In this document: positions 18,772-26,613 of the stretch, one piece after another
Numbering within the stretch: the stretch's first letter is position 1
How the letters are laid out: each line of letters opens with the position of its first letter
Origin: SAR324 cluster bacterium
GTDB taxonomy: Bacteria; SAR324; XYD2-FULL-50-16
DNA length: 64,000 nucleotides
Direction of reading: 5' to 3'
NCBI GenBank assembly: GCA_028282885.1
Contig: JANQGX010000012.1
Location: 310,001-374,000, forward strand
Program-made: the position numbers and the translations under genes
Notes under the pieces: generated by a model
What the model was told of the DNA's origin: nothing
The model's database searches: none
The model's input: the letters and a program-made list of their open reading frames with translations, nothing else

Positions 18772-20358
18772 TCAATCCTGTCCGGTCTGACTTTGTTGCG
18801 AAACTTTGTTAAAGTTTGTCGATTTGCGGCCGTATGGAATGCCTAGTTTATTCATTTTATTCCTTAACGTACTGGGATTGATTTTCATGAAAGCTGCCGC
18901 ACCGTTTTTCCCTTGAATCCTTCCATTGGTTAACTGAAGAACATTCACGATATGGTTTTTGATGACATCATCTAAGCTTTGACTAGGAACTCCCCCGTTA
19001 TTTGGTGGCATTGGCTGCTCTGAAATGGTTACGGATGAAGGGAAAAAGACCAGCTTGGGATTTTGCCGATCAGCCAGGCAGTTAATCAAGGCTCTTTCAA
19101 CAACATTTTCAAGCTCACGAACATTACCCGGCCAGGAATACTCTTGCAGCTTTTCCATTTCTTTCATTTCGGGTACCGGATAATAGGGAAGATTGATCTC
19201 TTTTGCTTTTTTTTCAATGAAGTAGTTAACTAACGCCGGAATATCCGATGTTCTTTTGCGAAGCGGCGGTACCAGAATAGGGTAAACGTTTAAGCGATAC
19301 CACAAGTCTTCCCTGAACTCCCCGGATTTAATCATTGCTTCCAGATTTCTATTTGTAGCTGCGATGACACGGGCATCAACCTTCAAAGTTTCTGTGCCTC
19401 CGACTCTTTCAATCTCTTTGGTCTGCAGGACACTTAACAACCTCTTTTGAGCCGGAGCAGGTAGTTCTCCGATCTCATCCAGAAATATGGTCCCTTTGTC
19501 TGCCCGTTCAAAGCGCCCCCTTTTTTGATAGACAGCACCGGTAAATGCACCTTTCTCATGTCCGAAAAGCTCACTATCAATCAATGTGTCGGGAATGGCA
19601 CCACAATTAACCTTAATAAAAGGATTTTCCGCCCTGCCGGAAGATGAGTGAATAGCGTTTGCGATTATCTCTTTTCCGACTCCTGTCTCTCCTAATATCA
19701 ATACATGGTTATTCAGAGGAGCAACCTGCCTGACAGATTCCATAACCTGACTCAGACCAAATTCGGAACCTACGATTTCAGTGCCGGCATGCTTGTGAAG
19801 TTCTCTTGCAAGGTATTGATTATCATCTTCGAGCAAACTCTTTAGTTTTAGAATCTCGCGATACCGCAATGTATTTGAGAAGGCAATAGTTAAAGGGTCT
19901 TGAATCAATCTTATCAACCGTGCCTGATCATCAGAGAATACTCCGTCGCCTTTTGCGTAAAATCCGAGCACTCCGAGACGAAGAGTTTCTATGCCCAGCA
20001 GAACCGTCATAAAGGAGTTGTTCACCTCTCCAAGTTCCCGGTTTATCAACAATGACATCGGATTGTTATGGGCTTTCTTAACTATGTTTATATCCCCGAT
20101 GGTTGATTGTCCGATAAACTGTATCTGTTTTTCTGACAGAGGTATCGATCTTCCGGACAAGTTAACGCCGGAATTTGATACAGAGGCAATATTCTCAATC
20201 ATCTTGGTCTCGGGAACAAAAATATTAAAGTAAATTCCGTCCAGATCGAAATACTCTTTAAAAAATCCAAAACAGGAATCCAATACCACCTCAAAATTTA
20301 AACTGGAGCAGAGATGAGTTGTAGCCTTATGGTAAAACAACATCTCATTGATTTTCAT
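18772..20358 (-). CDS. Sigma-54-dependent transcriptional activator (GAF-AAA-Fis)
   Basis: A 528-aa enhancer-binding protein. The N-terminal ~1-175 is a GAF-like sensor with no receiver, so a ligand or partner protein, rather than phosphorylation, probably controls it. The AAA+ domain (~195-430) has Walker A 'GETGVGKE', the sigma-54 contact loop '[10 protein letters not shown]' and Walker B '[10 protein letters not shown]'. The C-terminal Fis-type helix-turn-helix (~480-515) reads '[18 protein letters not shown]'. It activates RNA polymerase-sigma-54 at GG-N10-GC promoters from upstream sites. The divergent spacer at 20359-20598 contains such a promoter candidate and three TTATTTGG-like repeats, so the flavin/cytochrome b561 cluster may be its target. 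Confidence 0.92.
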   Translation of the reverse strand: MKINEMLFYHKATTHLCSSLNFEVVLDSCFGFFKEYFDLDGIYFNIFVPETKMIENIASVSNSGVNLSGRSIPLSEKQIQFIGQSTIGDINIVKKAHNNPMSLLINRELGEVNNSFMTVLLGIETLRLGVLGFYAKGDGVFSDDQARLIRLIQDPLTIAFSNTLRYREILKLKSLLEDDNQYLARELHKHAGTEIVGSEFGLSQVMESVRQVAPLNNHVLILGETGVGKEIIANAIHSSSGRAENPFIKVNCGAIPDTLIDSELFGHEKGAFTGAVYQKRGRFERADKGTIFLDEIGELPAPAQKRLLSVLQTKEIERVGGTETLKVDARVIAATNRNLEAMIKSGEFREDLWYRLNVYPILVPPLRKRTSDIPALVNYFIEKKAKEINLPYYPVPEMKEMEKLQEYSWPGNVRELENVVERALINCLADRQNPKLVFFPSSVTISEQPMPPNNGGVPSQSLDDVIKNHIVNVLQLTNGRIQGKNGAAAFMKINPSTLRNKMNKLGIPYGRKSTNFNKVSQQSQTGQD

Positions 20359-20471
20359 AGTATCTCCAAATCCAATTTTCCATTTTTATACTGATTCTCC
20401 GAACAGAACCCTGTCGGTACATAAGAAATGAGAATCTCTTCACTGAAAATAAAACTATCTTATATGGCTGT

Positions 20472-20585
20472 TTATTTGGATTATGCCTTATTTGGCAATT
20501 AATTCCACCTTATTGGACGTTTTACTATAGGGAAATAGCTAATGACCTGAAATATTTGTCGTATTGCATTTGGTCTGTATATAGC
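20472..20585 (+). promoter_or_regulatory. Candidate sigma-54 promoter with upstream direct repeats
   Basis: TTGG at 20570-20573, ten bases, then GCAA at 20584-20587 gives the GG-N10-GC spacing of sigma-54 promoters; the rest of the match to TGGCAC-N5-TTGC is weak. Upstream lie TTATTTGG at 20472-20479 and 20488-20495 and TTATTGG at 20510-20516, possible activator sites. The divergent gene encodes a sigma-54 activator, which strengthens the call. Confidence 0.4.
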
Positions 20586-20598
20586 AATAAAGCAGTAA

Positions 20599-20913
20599 AA
20601 GCAGCCAGGTTTGTTTCCCGACGAAGTTTCAAAAAATACATCGCTTCAATTAGATATTGAAACAGGAGATCCGGTATTGATCGAAGGCCCTTATGAAAAG
20701 CTTATTCGATCAATAAGTCTGTCATCACAACAAATCCGGAATACAGGAAGAATTGGAATCACTCCCTTCCTGTCTTTTGCGCATAGCCTTTTCGGAACGA
20801 ATAAGAGAATAGCGCTTTGCAGGTCAGTAATCATAGTGAGGAATTCGCTTTTCGTTAACAAGTCTGAAAACACGCTTGTATTGGCCAATAAATTCACTGA
20901 TAACCATGAATAA
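20599..20913 (+). pseudogene. Remnant of a ferredoxin/ferric-reductase-type flavin oxidoreductase
   Basis: The frame opens without an ATG and carries two hallmark segments of FAD/NAD ferric-reductase-like enzymes: 'GDPVLIEGPYEKL' (family G-D-x-V-x-x-E-G-P-Y-G) and 'GRIGITPFLSFAHSL' (family G-G-I-G-I-T-P-F-L). After about base 20815 the expected 'YxxVRNxxEAxF' continuation is found in another frame (VSNHSEEFAF), so there is a frameshift. The N-terminal membrane half and the C-terminal NAD part are missing. It is a decayed fragment at the head of the small-protein/DUF2798/cytochrome b561 cluster, perhaps once its electron-transfer partner. Confidence 0.6.
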
Positions 20914-20921
20914 ACAGAACG

Positions 20922-21257
20922 ATGGAAAAAGAAGAGTCAGGTGTTGCCCCTCACATAGTTCAACGGTTGGAAATTGTAAATGTCAGGCTGGCAAAATATG
21001 AAGAAGGACAAACTATAATAAACATCCTGAAAAGCTTATTGGATGATCAAGTCAGTCAGACCTGTGGCTCGCAAACGGTCTCATTGTTATACAATTCAAA
21101 AATCGGAACCGATTGGTCCATTCACCTGACTGGCACCTTTGATAAATCAAACTTGGAAAAGTCAACTCTAGGGCTCAGTATTGCTGATATTTTAGTCAAT
21201 ATGGGGATTATAAACCATTCGGTTTGGAAAACCGTACCAATCATCGTCGACCAATGA
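20922..21257 (+). CDS. Small conserved-looking protein of unknown function (111 aa)
   Basis: A 111-aa soluble protein. The C-terminal half (SLLYNSKIGTDWSIHLTG, then LGLSIADILVNMGIINHSVWKTV) looks like a compact alpha/beta domain with a conserved 'LG..IA..L...G..NHSVW' ending. I recall similar small proteins beside flavin reductases, but I cannot name a family with confidence. Its stop codon overlaps the start of the DUF2798 gene (ATGA), so the two are translationally coupled. The N-terminus is acidic and has no signal peptide. Confidence 0.6.
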   Translation: MEKEESGVAPHIVQRLEIVNVRLAKYEEGQTIINILKSLLDDQVSQTCGSQTVSLLYNSKIGTDWSIHLTGTFDKSNLEKSTLGLSIADILVNMGIINHSVWKTVPIIVDQ

Positions 21258-21478
21258 AATCACGAAATCCATTTGCAGGGCTTTTGATGTCTTTTCTCAT
21301 CGCTTTTTGTATGAGTTCTATTATGTCTTTTGCCATGGTTGCCATCAATATTGGATTTACAGACTCATTTTTTTCAGCCTGGCTCAAAAGCTGGCTGATA
21401 GGATTGGCTATAGGATTTCCAACAGCAGCGGCGATTGTTCCCTTGGCTCGAAAAATAGTTTTCAAACAAAACGCTTAG
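21254..21478 (+). CDS. DUF2798 family small membrane protein
   Basis: A 74-aa protein with two transmembrane helices (~9-32 and ~43-66) and a basic C-terminus (ARKIVFKQNA), matching DUF2798 in size and in the 'F..AFCMSSIMSFAMVAIN' helix-1 pattern. The start is ATG 21254, overlapping the preceding stop as ATGA; a longer frame from 21224 is less likely. Function is unknown for the family. It is cotranscribed with the upstream small protein and, 93 nt further on, probably with cytochrome b561. Confidence 0.75.
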   Translation: MKSRNPFAGLLMSFLIAFCMSSIMSFAMVAINIGFTDSFFSAWLKSWLIGLAIGFPTAAAIVPLARKIVFKQNA

Positions 21479-21571
21479 TACCTCGCACAAACAGCTTGCT
21501 GGTAAATTTTCAATCCAAGCTTTCACCAGTCACCAGAGAGGAGAAAGCTTCAAATATCCACAGGAGATAAT

Positions 21572-22126
21572 ATGATGAAATTCAAAAGTTCAAAAAAGAG
21601 GTATGGTTTGGTCACGGTCACTTTACATTGGCTAACTGTTTTTGCCGTGGTCAGTTTATTTGTGACAGGTTTAATCATGACAGGTGAAATCGACAGCATG
21701 CAAAAAACCGGGCTTTATCGTTTTCATGTGGGGGCAGGTATGTTGATGCTGTTAATAGTGATTCTAAGGTGCGTATGGGTGTTTATTGATGAAACGCCAG
21801 ATCCACCGGAGCATATGACTCATTTTCGTCTCATTTTGTTCAAAGCAGATCATTATCTGATTTATGCAGCAATGTTCATCATAATTGCTACTGGTATTGG
21901 AACTTTGGTGTATAGCGGTTTGGGAATCACACCAGGCCGGGTGGCACCGAATATGATTTTGACAAATACACCGCCTTCAATTGCCCATGGTATGACCACA
22001 AAATGCCTCGCGGTACTGGCAGGAATTCATGTTGCTGGCGTGCTTTCTTACCAGTTAACAAAGTCGGATGTGCTGTCTCGTATGGGAATAACCTGGTTTA
22101 ACAGGGGCGGGAACTCAGACGGGTGA
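21572..22126 (+). CDS. Cytochrome b561 family protein
   Basis: A 184-aa inner-membrane di-heme b-type cytochrome with four transmembrane helices. Candidate heme-ligand histidines are in 'TLHWLTVF' (~18), 'YRFHVGAGM' (~53), 'FKADHYLIY' (~92) and 'LAGIHVAGVL' (~152), one per helix as in the prokaryotic b561 (YodB/YceJ-like) family. It has a good ribosome site (CAGGAGATAAT). It could carry electrons from quinol to a periplasmic acceptor or to superoxide. It sits at the end of the small cluster that begins with the decayed flavin reductase. Confidence 0.88.
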   Translation: MMKFKSSKKRYGLVTVTLHWLTVFAVVSLFVTGLIMTGEIDSMQKTGLYRFHVGAGMLMLLIVILRCVWVFIDETPDPPEHMTHFRLILFKADHYLIYAAMFIIIATGIGTLVYSGLGITPGRVAPNMILTNTPPSIAHGMTTKCLAVLAGIHVAGVLSYQLTKSDVLSRMGITWFNRGGNSDG

Positions 22127-22380
22127 CACTTAACACAGTCAGTGAAGAAGTTGTGATTGCGAGATCGGCTGGTAGTCTCAATGCCAATTCAGTCTGTTGG
22201 GAAGAAGTCTCAATAGCCTCTGATGAGGCAGTATCAGGATTATTATTCCAGTTGTTCAAGTCAACTGGTCCAATGACGTTTTCACCCAAAACAGCCATAG
22301 AGGCTATTTTGGGTTGTTTTGGGGAAGAGATTGATCAAGTGATCAGCAACCGTGTCCATGTTAACGGTTTTTTGGGTTAA
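22123..22380 (+). CDS. Doubtful 85-codon ORF overlapping the cytochrome gene
   Basis: A GTG-started frame whose first codon overlaps the cytochrome b561 stop (GTGA), the arrangement expected for coupled translation. The product (Ser/Val/Ala-rich, no motif) is not recognisable and there is no other ribosome site. It may be a real short downstream gene or chance. Confidence 0.22.
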   Translation: MTLNTVSEEVVIARSAGSLNANSVCWEEVSIASDEAVSGLLFQLFKSTGPMTFSPKTAIEAILGCFGEEIDQVISNRVHVNGFLG

Positions 22381-22396
22381 ACATATACAATCTCGC

Positions 22397-23419
22397 TTAC
22401 TTTGTTGGTCTCAGGTAAGTCTCATATTTCTGCATTATCTTTCTTTTTCTTGCATCATTCAGAGCCTTGTTTCGCTGATCAAAGGTAAGATTCTCAGGAA
22501 GATTCAAATTCAAAACAGAACTGGAAGATGTTGAATCTTCAAAATCCACTATTACCAGTACCGAAGACGCACTACCGGAATACGAGAAAGTATCGTCAAA
22601 TGCTGTTGTGCTTTCATCAGTTGATAAAGTTTGACTATTGGAGCTGCTTGTTAAACCCCAATGCAAATAATCCCCACCGGAAGAAATAAGGTAATAATAG
22701 ACAAAATCCACAGAGACGGCGCTTGATCCGGTATTCTTGATGGTAATATCAATTCTATCGGAAAAAGCTTCTTCTGAATAAGTATAGCTTTGTGGAATTA
22801 CTTTTCCACTTGGATCAGAGATTTCAGGCGTTGAATAGCCTTCAATACTTTCGACAACGATACTAGCCGTATTTGTGAATATATCTTCTTCAAGCCCAGC
22901 AACAATGCCTGATTCGCCTGGTGCTAAACATGTACTTGTTGTGACTCCTGACTGTGTTCCAGTGCTTCCTTTGACAGATTCCGTACTACTGGTTTGGATT
23001 GTAGTCTCACTGCTATTTTTGAAAGCAACATTACTTGCTTGAACAAAGCAATAAGCAATTGAGTTATCATTTGTTATTGTAAACATCCAATACAAATAGT
23101 CCGAGCTTTCACTGGAACGACTGGCTACAATTTTAGAAACTGAAAAACCATTGCTGTTTGTAACGGTTACCGTGATATCCTTTTTAAGATTGGCATTTTC
23201 CGTCTCAGCAGATCCAATGGTAGTACCGGTTAAAGTAGCTGAATTATTATTGCCAACGAAGGTGGAAGTATCGCCGGTTGCGTCACCGGAATCTCCATCT
23301 CCACTTCCTCCATCTCCCGAAGAAGTTGTATCCGAAGTTGAGTCGCTATCATCTGAACTGCTGCCAGCGCATCCAAAAAACAGAAATAGACACAAGATAA
23401 AAATGAGTATTTTTTTCAT
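22397..23419 (-). CDS. Ser/Thr/Asp-rich lipoprotein
   Basis: A 340-aa exported lipoprotein. The signal peptide (MKKILIFILCLFLFFGC) ends in a lipobox with Cys17. A low-complexity linker of Ser, Asp, Thr and Gly (~20-57) follows, as in surface lipoproteins of Gram-negative bacteria. The rest contains two beta-rich segments with parallel wording ('KDITVTVTNSNGFSVSKIVAS' and 'DRIDITIKNTGSSAVSVDFVY', each followed by 'YLYWMF' or 'YLHWGL'), suggesting two repeated immunoglobulin-like or FxLYD-like domains. A basic helical tail (QRNKALNDARKRKIMQKYE) ends the protein. Function is unknown. It stands alone, convergent with the cytochrome cluster. Confidence 0.8.
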   Translation of the reverse strand: MKKILIFILCLFLFFGCAGSSSDDSDSTSDTTSSGDGGSGDGDSGDATGDTSTFVGNNNSATLTGTTIGSAETENANLKKDITVTVTNSNGFSVSKIVASRSSESSDYLYWMFTITNDNSIAYCFVQASNVAFKNSSETTIQTSSTESVKGSTGTQSGVTTSTCLAPGESGIVAGLEEDIFTNTASIVVESIEGYSTPEISDPSGKVIPQSYTYSEEAFSDRIDITIKNTGSSAVSVDFVYYYLISSGGDYLHWGLTSSSNSQTLSTDESTTAFDDTFSYSGSASSVLVIVDFEDSTSSSSVLNLNLPENLTFDQRNKALNDARKRKIMQKYETYLRPTK

Positions 23420-24486
23420 TTTTTTTCTCCATGCATTGTATTCAAATTTTAAATTTCTGATTTCCCAAACACTTCGACGATGAAATTGTCACATAATAGG
23501 TTCAATATCAAGATATTAAAAACAATTATTGCATGTTTTTCTACAGCTCAATGTTTTAGGCTATTAGAATGGATTTCGCGAATTTCACCTATCCGTTTTA
23601 AGCAACCGTAAAGCCGAATCCCTGTAGATTGGCAGTAAAACATTAATATCCAGAAGCACAGCGTATCCCATAATAAGCGGATCTCAACATATCTCTACTG
23701 TGAATGGAAGTTGAACTCCTATCAAAATAACCACGTAAATGAGAAATTGTGAAGCGATTCAAGCTGTTTTAATAGTATGCCAGGAAACAACCCATCTATC
23801 ATTTGACATCACCATCCCCAATAATCTACAGCAAAATCCCTTATCCAAACGTTTTTTCATTGGCGGCGGAGGGCCAGCCATGCCTGGTGAAGATGATTGA
23901 AAACGCTGCCGTGTTGCATATCCAACACCTCACGTGTAAACCTATCATATCCTGAAGTAACCGCCTTCTGGGTCGTTACAGGTGCTAACATTACCGGATC
24001 ATCAAGTCATTAATACAACCTGGACAGCCCTGAACTGGTAGTTTGCTTCCCTTTATTTCATCACATGCTGACAACCATCCCTCTATTAAATTTAATAGAG
24101 GTAAAAGAGGCCGATAATAAAACCAGTTGAATCGTCAATTTTCTCTTGTAACCGTTTTTCTGCATCACTAGTGTTCACGGTTCTCACCGCGGTCATAACA
24201 TCTTTATGAAACTGAACTTTGGTGTATGGATCAGCAGCCAGCTTCCGCAATATGCAATTTGTAACAATTTTATGCTGAATCCGCCCTTTGGCCTTTGGCA
24301 CTCTTCAACTCTCTAAATCCTCTTCAGTCTCTATATAGTTCTGCTGGTAACGCTTGTAGTGGTTTTTCAGAATATAGCAATTTATCGGCTACTTGAAAGT
24401 CGTACTTACGATGCTACAAACAGCTATAACCGTGACGGCAGCATCACTTGAATAAACAACTGAACGCTGGCGATTGTATAAAATAA
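23420..24486. other. Long intergenic region with palindrome and gene debris
   Basis: More than 1 kb without a supported gene. It contains the 22-bp palindrome at 24080-24101 and, on the minus strand from 24006 to 23857, a 50-codon stop-free frame of higher GC than its surroundings (from the ATG at 23991: MLAPVTTQKAVTSGYDRF...), which may be the tail of a lost gene. A 69-codon minus frame (24092-24301) ends inside the palindrome and resembles nothing known. Confidence 0.35.
24080..24101. repeat. 22-bp perfect palindrome
   Basis: CCTCTATTAAA followed directly by TTTAATAGAGG, with no loop. The uninterrupted dyad suits a dimeric DNA-binding protein or a cruciform better than an RNA terminator. 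It lies about 540 bp upstream of the kaiC-like gene. Confidence 0.6.
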
Positions 24487-24516
24487 TTGCATCAGCTTTC
24501 AGAATTATATTATAAT
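24487..24516 (+). promoter_or_regulatory. Candidate promoter of the kaiC-like operon
   Basis: A perfect TATAAT (24511-24516) with TTGCAT 18 bp upstream (24487-24492). It lies about 120 bp before the kaiC-like start; the -35 match is only partial. Confidence 0.45.
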
Positions 24517-24636
24517 GACAATGAAAAAAACAAATTTATGCATTTGGTAAATCATTTTGGAAAGAAGTGGTCCGTTATTGCTTGGTTGTTTCGGCTCTAA
24601 GCTTTTCTTTTTATTAGGCAATAAAATAGAGGAGGA

Positions 24637-26250
24637 ATGGTGAATGATTTTGGAATAGGCAAAGTTTCGATGTTCATCGAAGGATTGGATGAAGTATTGT
24701 ATGGCGGGATACCGGAAGGAAGAACGACTGCGATATGTGGGGGGGCCGGTTGTGGCAAATCTATTCTGGCAATGGAGTTTATCTACCGAAGTGCTCTGGA
24801 TGGTAACCCAGGTGTTTTTATTAATTTTGAGGAATACGACGATTCTATTCGAGACAATTTTCGTACCCTCGGCTGGGATCTGGAAAAAATTGAGAGGGAC
24901 AATTTGTTGTTCCTGCATACCCCTGAAAATAAAACTGTCGCCTATACCGGCGGTGAGTTCGATCTGAAAGGTTTCACGTCAATTATCGATCAGGTCGCGA
25001 TTCGTTTAAACGCGAAACGAATCGCGCTGGACGCGATTGATGTCTTGCTGAGGAGTTATCCGGATCAGGCGAGCAAAGAAAAAGCTCTGTATTCCATACA
25101 CAAGTGGCTTCAGGAAAAAGGTTATACGGCAGTTGTCACCCTGAAGGACTGGGATCGTATACCAGAGTCAAGCTTCAATCCGGAGATTTTAAATTACCTG
25201 ATCGACTGCCTGATCTTTCTTGATCGCAGGGTCGAGAACCAGATCACAACCCGTAGACTCAGGGTGGAAAAGTATCGCGGTTCAGGATTCTCGGCCAATG
25301 AGCATCCCTTCATTATTGATGAGAGTGGAATTCTGCTGGCCCCGGTAACATCACCCAATATGAGAAAAAACGGATTTGGCGAACGGGTGTCAAGCGGAAG
25401 CAGAGAAATGGATGCTATTCTGGGCGGAGGATACCGCAGACACGCATGCGTTTTAGTATCCGGACCGACCGGGGCCGGGAAAACCACTATTGCTGCCCTT
25501 TTTGCCAAAACAATGTGTGAAAATGGTGAAAATGTTTTGTATATCTCTTTCGAAGAATCCAGGTTTGAAATCTTAGATAACATGAAGTCGGTTTCTATCG
25601 ATCTTGAGCCAGCCTACAGGGAGGAAAGACTGTTTTTCTTTACCAACATGCCTGAATCCCAGGGAGCGGAAGAGCATTTGATCAAAGCCATAAAGATTAT
25701 CCAAGCTCAAAAATCGCAACATGTTATCGTAGATGCCATATCAGCCTGCTCAAGAATGGGTTCGGCCAAAGCAGCTTTCGACTATGTAATAAGACTGGTT
25801 TCCTATTGCAAGACGGAAGGGATTACAGTGTTGCTCACCAATCAAACTGTTGGCGTTGATTCCATGGAACAGCTCTCCGGAGCGGAGATTTCTTCAAACA
25901 TTGATGTAATTATCCGATTGTCTCTCCTGGAAAGATCCGGAGAAATCAACAGAACTCTTACTGTCCTAAAAGCACGTGGTTCCAATCATTCCAAGCAGCT
26001 TCGAGAATTTTCCATATCCGATTCGGGCATTGAAATAACCGATGTCTATATCGGATCGGGTACTGTTCTGACAGGCGTAGAACGACAGGTTCAGGAAGAA
26101 CATGACCAGATGGAGGCATACCGCATTCAGCGAAAACAAAAACATTTGGAAGCCCAAATTGATATCTTGAAATTAGAGTTGACAGAAGTGGAACACGAAT
26201 TGAAATCCAAACGACTTGGAATAGAAAAACGATCGGAAATGAGAGGTTAA
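24637..26250 (+). CDS. kaiC: KaiC-like double RecA-domain ATPase
   Basis: A 537-aa homolog of the circadian KaiC, close to the 519 residues of the cyanobacterial protein. The N-terminal (CI) domain has Walker A GGAGCGKS (35-42) and the catalytic Glu pair E65/E66. The C-terminal (CII) domain has GPTGAGKT (276-283) and E306/E307. The segment equivalent to the cyanobacterial phosphosites (S431/T432) reads E-I-S-S-N, giving S419/S420, so autophosphorylation is possible with Ser-Ser instead of Ser-Thr. The last ~55 residues are a charged coiled coil, unlike the short KaiA-binding tail of cyanobacteria. The GGAGGA ribosome site directly abuts ATG 24637; GTG 24640 is an alternative start. It is followed by a kaiB-like gene and phosphorelay genes. 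Confidence 0.92.
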   Translation: MVNDFGIGKVSMFIEGLDEVLYGGIPEGRTTAICGGAGCGKSILAMEFIYRSALDGNPGVFINFEEYDDSIRDNFRTLGWDLEKIERDNLLFLHTPENKTVAYTGGEFDLKGFTSIIDQVAIRLNAKRIALDAIDVLLRSYPDQASKEKALYSIHKWLQEKGYTAVVTLKDWDRIPESSFNPEILNYLIDCLIFLDRRVENQITTRRLRVEKYRGSGFSANEHPFIIDESGILLAPVTSPNMRKNGFGERVSSGSREMDAILGGGYRRHACVLVSGPTGAGKTTIAALFAKTMCENGENVLYISFEESRFEILDNMKSVSIDLEPAYREERLFFFTNMPESQGAEEHLIKAIKIIQAQKSQHVIVDAISACSRMGSAKAAFDYVIRLVSYCKTEGITVLLTNQTVGVDSMEQLSGAEISSNIDVIIRLSLLERSGEINRTLTVLKARGSNHSKQLREFSISDSGIEITDVYIGSGTVLTGVERQVQEEHDQMEAYRIQRKQKHLEAQIDILKLELTEVEHELKSKRLGIEKRSEMRG

Positions 26251-26266
26251 AAAAAGGAGAATATCT

Positions 26267-26545
26267 ATGGAAAAAAATCCGGAAGAATACCGCCTTCTGC
26301 TATTTGTCGCTACCGGTCAGAAAAACTCCATTAAGGCACAAACCAATACCGAACGATTCCTTAAGCAGCATCTGAAAGATCAATACGTTTTAAAGATAAT
26401 TGACGTTACGGAAGACCCAAAACTGGCGTTGGACAAGGGAGTATATTTCACTCCCATGTTGATGGTAAGCTCACCTCTTCCGGAGGCTTATCTCGCGGGG
26501 GATATGTCCGATGAAAACGAGCTTATCAATACAATACTTCATTAG
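26267..26545 (+). CDS. kaiB: KaiB-like protein
   Basis: A 92-aa protein matching KaiB over its full length: 'LLFVATGQKNSIKAQTN' (family FVAGxxPxSxxAxxN), 'LKIIDVTEDPKLA' (VIDIxxxPxLA) and a C-terminal 'LAGDMSDENELI' (GDLSD). The thioredoxin-like KaiB fold binds the KaiC hexamer in cyanobacteria; KaiB-like thioredoxin-fold proteins also occur as sensor domains. The usual 'ATPTLxRxxPxPxRRxIGD' reads 'FTPMLMVSSPLPEAYLAGD', missing the Arg pair, so contacts with partners may differ. It lies 16 nt after kaiC with a good ribosome site (AAGGAG), in the same operon. Confidence 0.88.
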   Translation: MEKNPEEYRLLLFVATGQKNSIKAQTNTERFLKQHLKDQYVLKIIDVTEDPKLALDKGVYFTPMLMVSSPLPEAYLAGDMSDENELINTILH

Positions 26546-26613
26546 CGCCGGCACCTGGTTGAAGAGGCCGTGTCTAAATACAACCGACAATATGTCAATC
26601 AGTTAGATACCTG

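Noticed and set aside
24092-24301. 69-codon minus-strand ORF
   Set aside because: Ends inside a palindrome, no homology that I recognise, no ribosome site.
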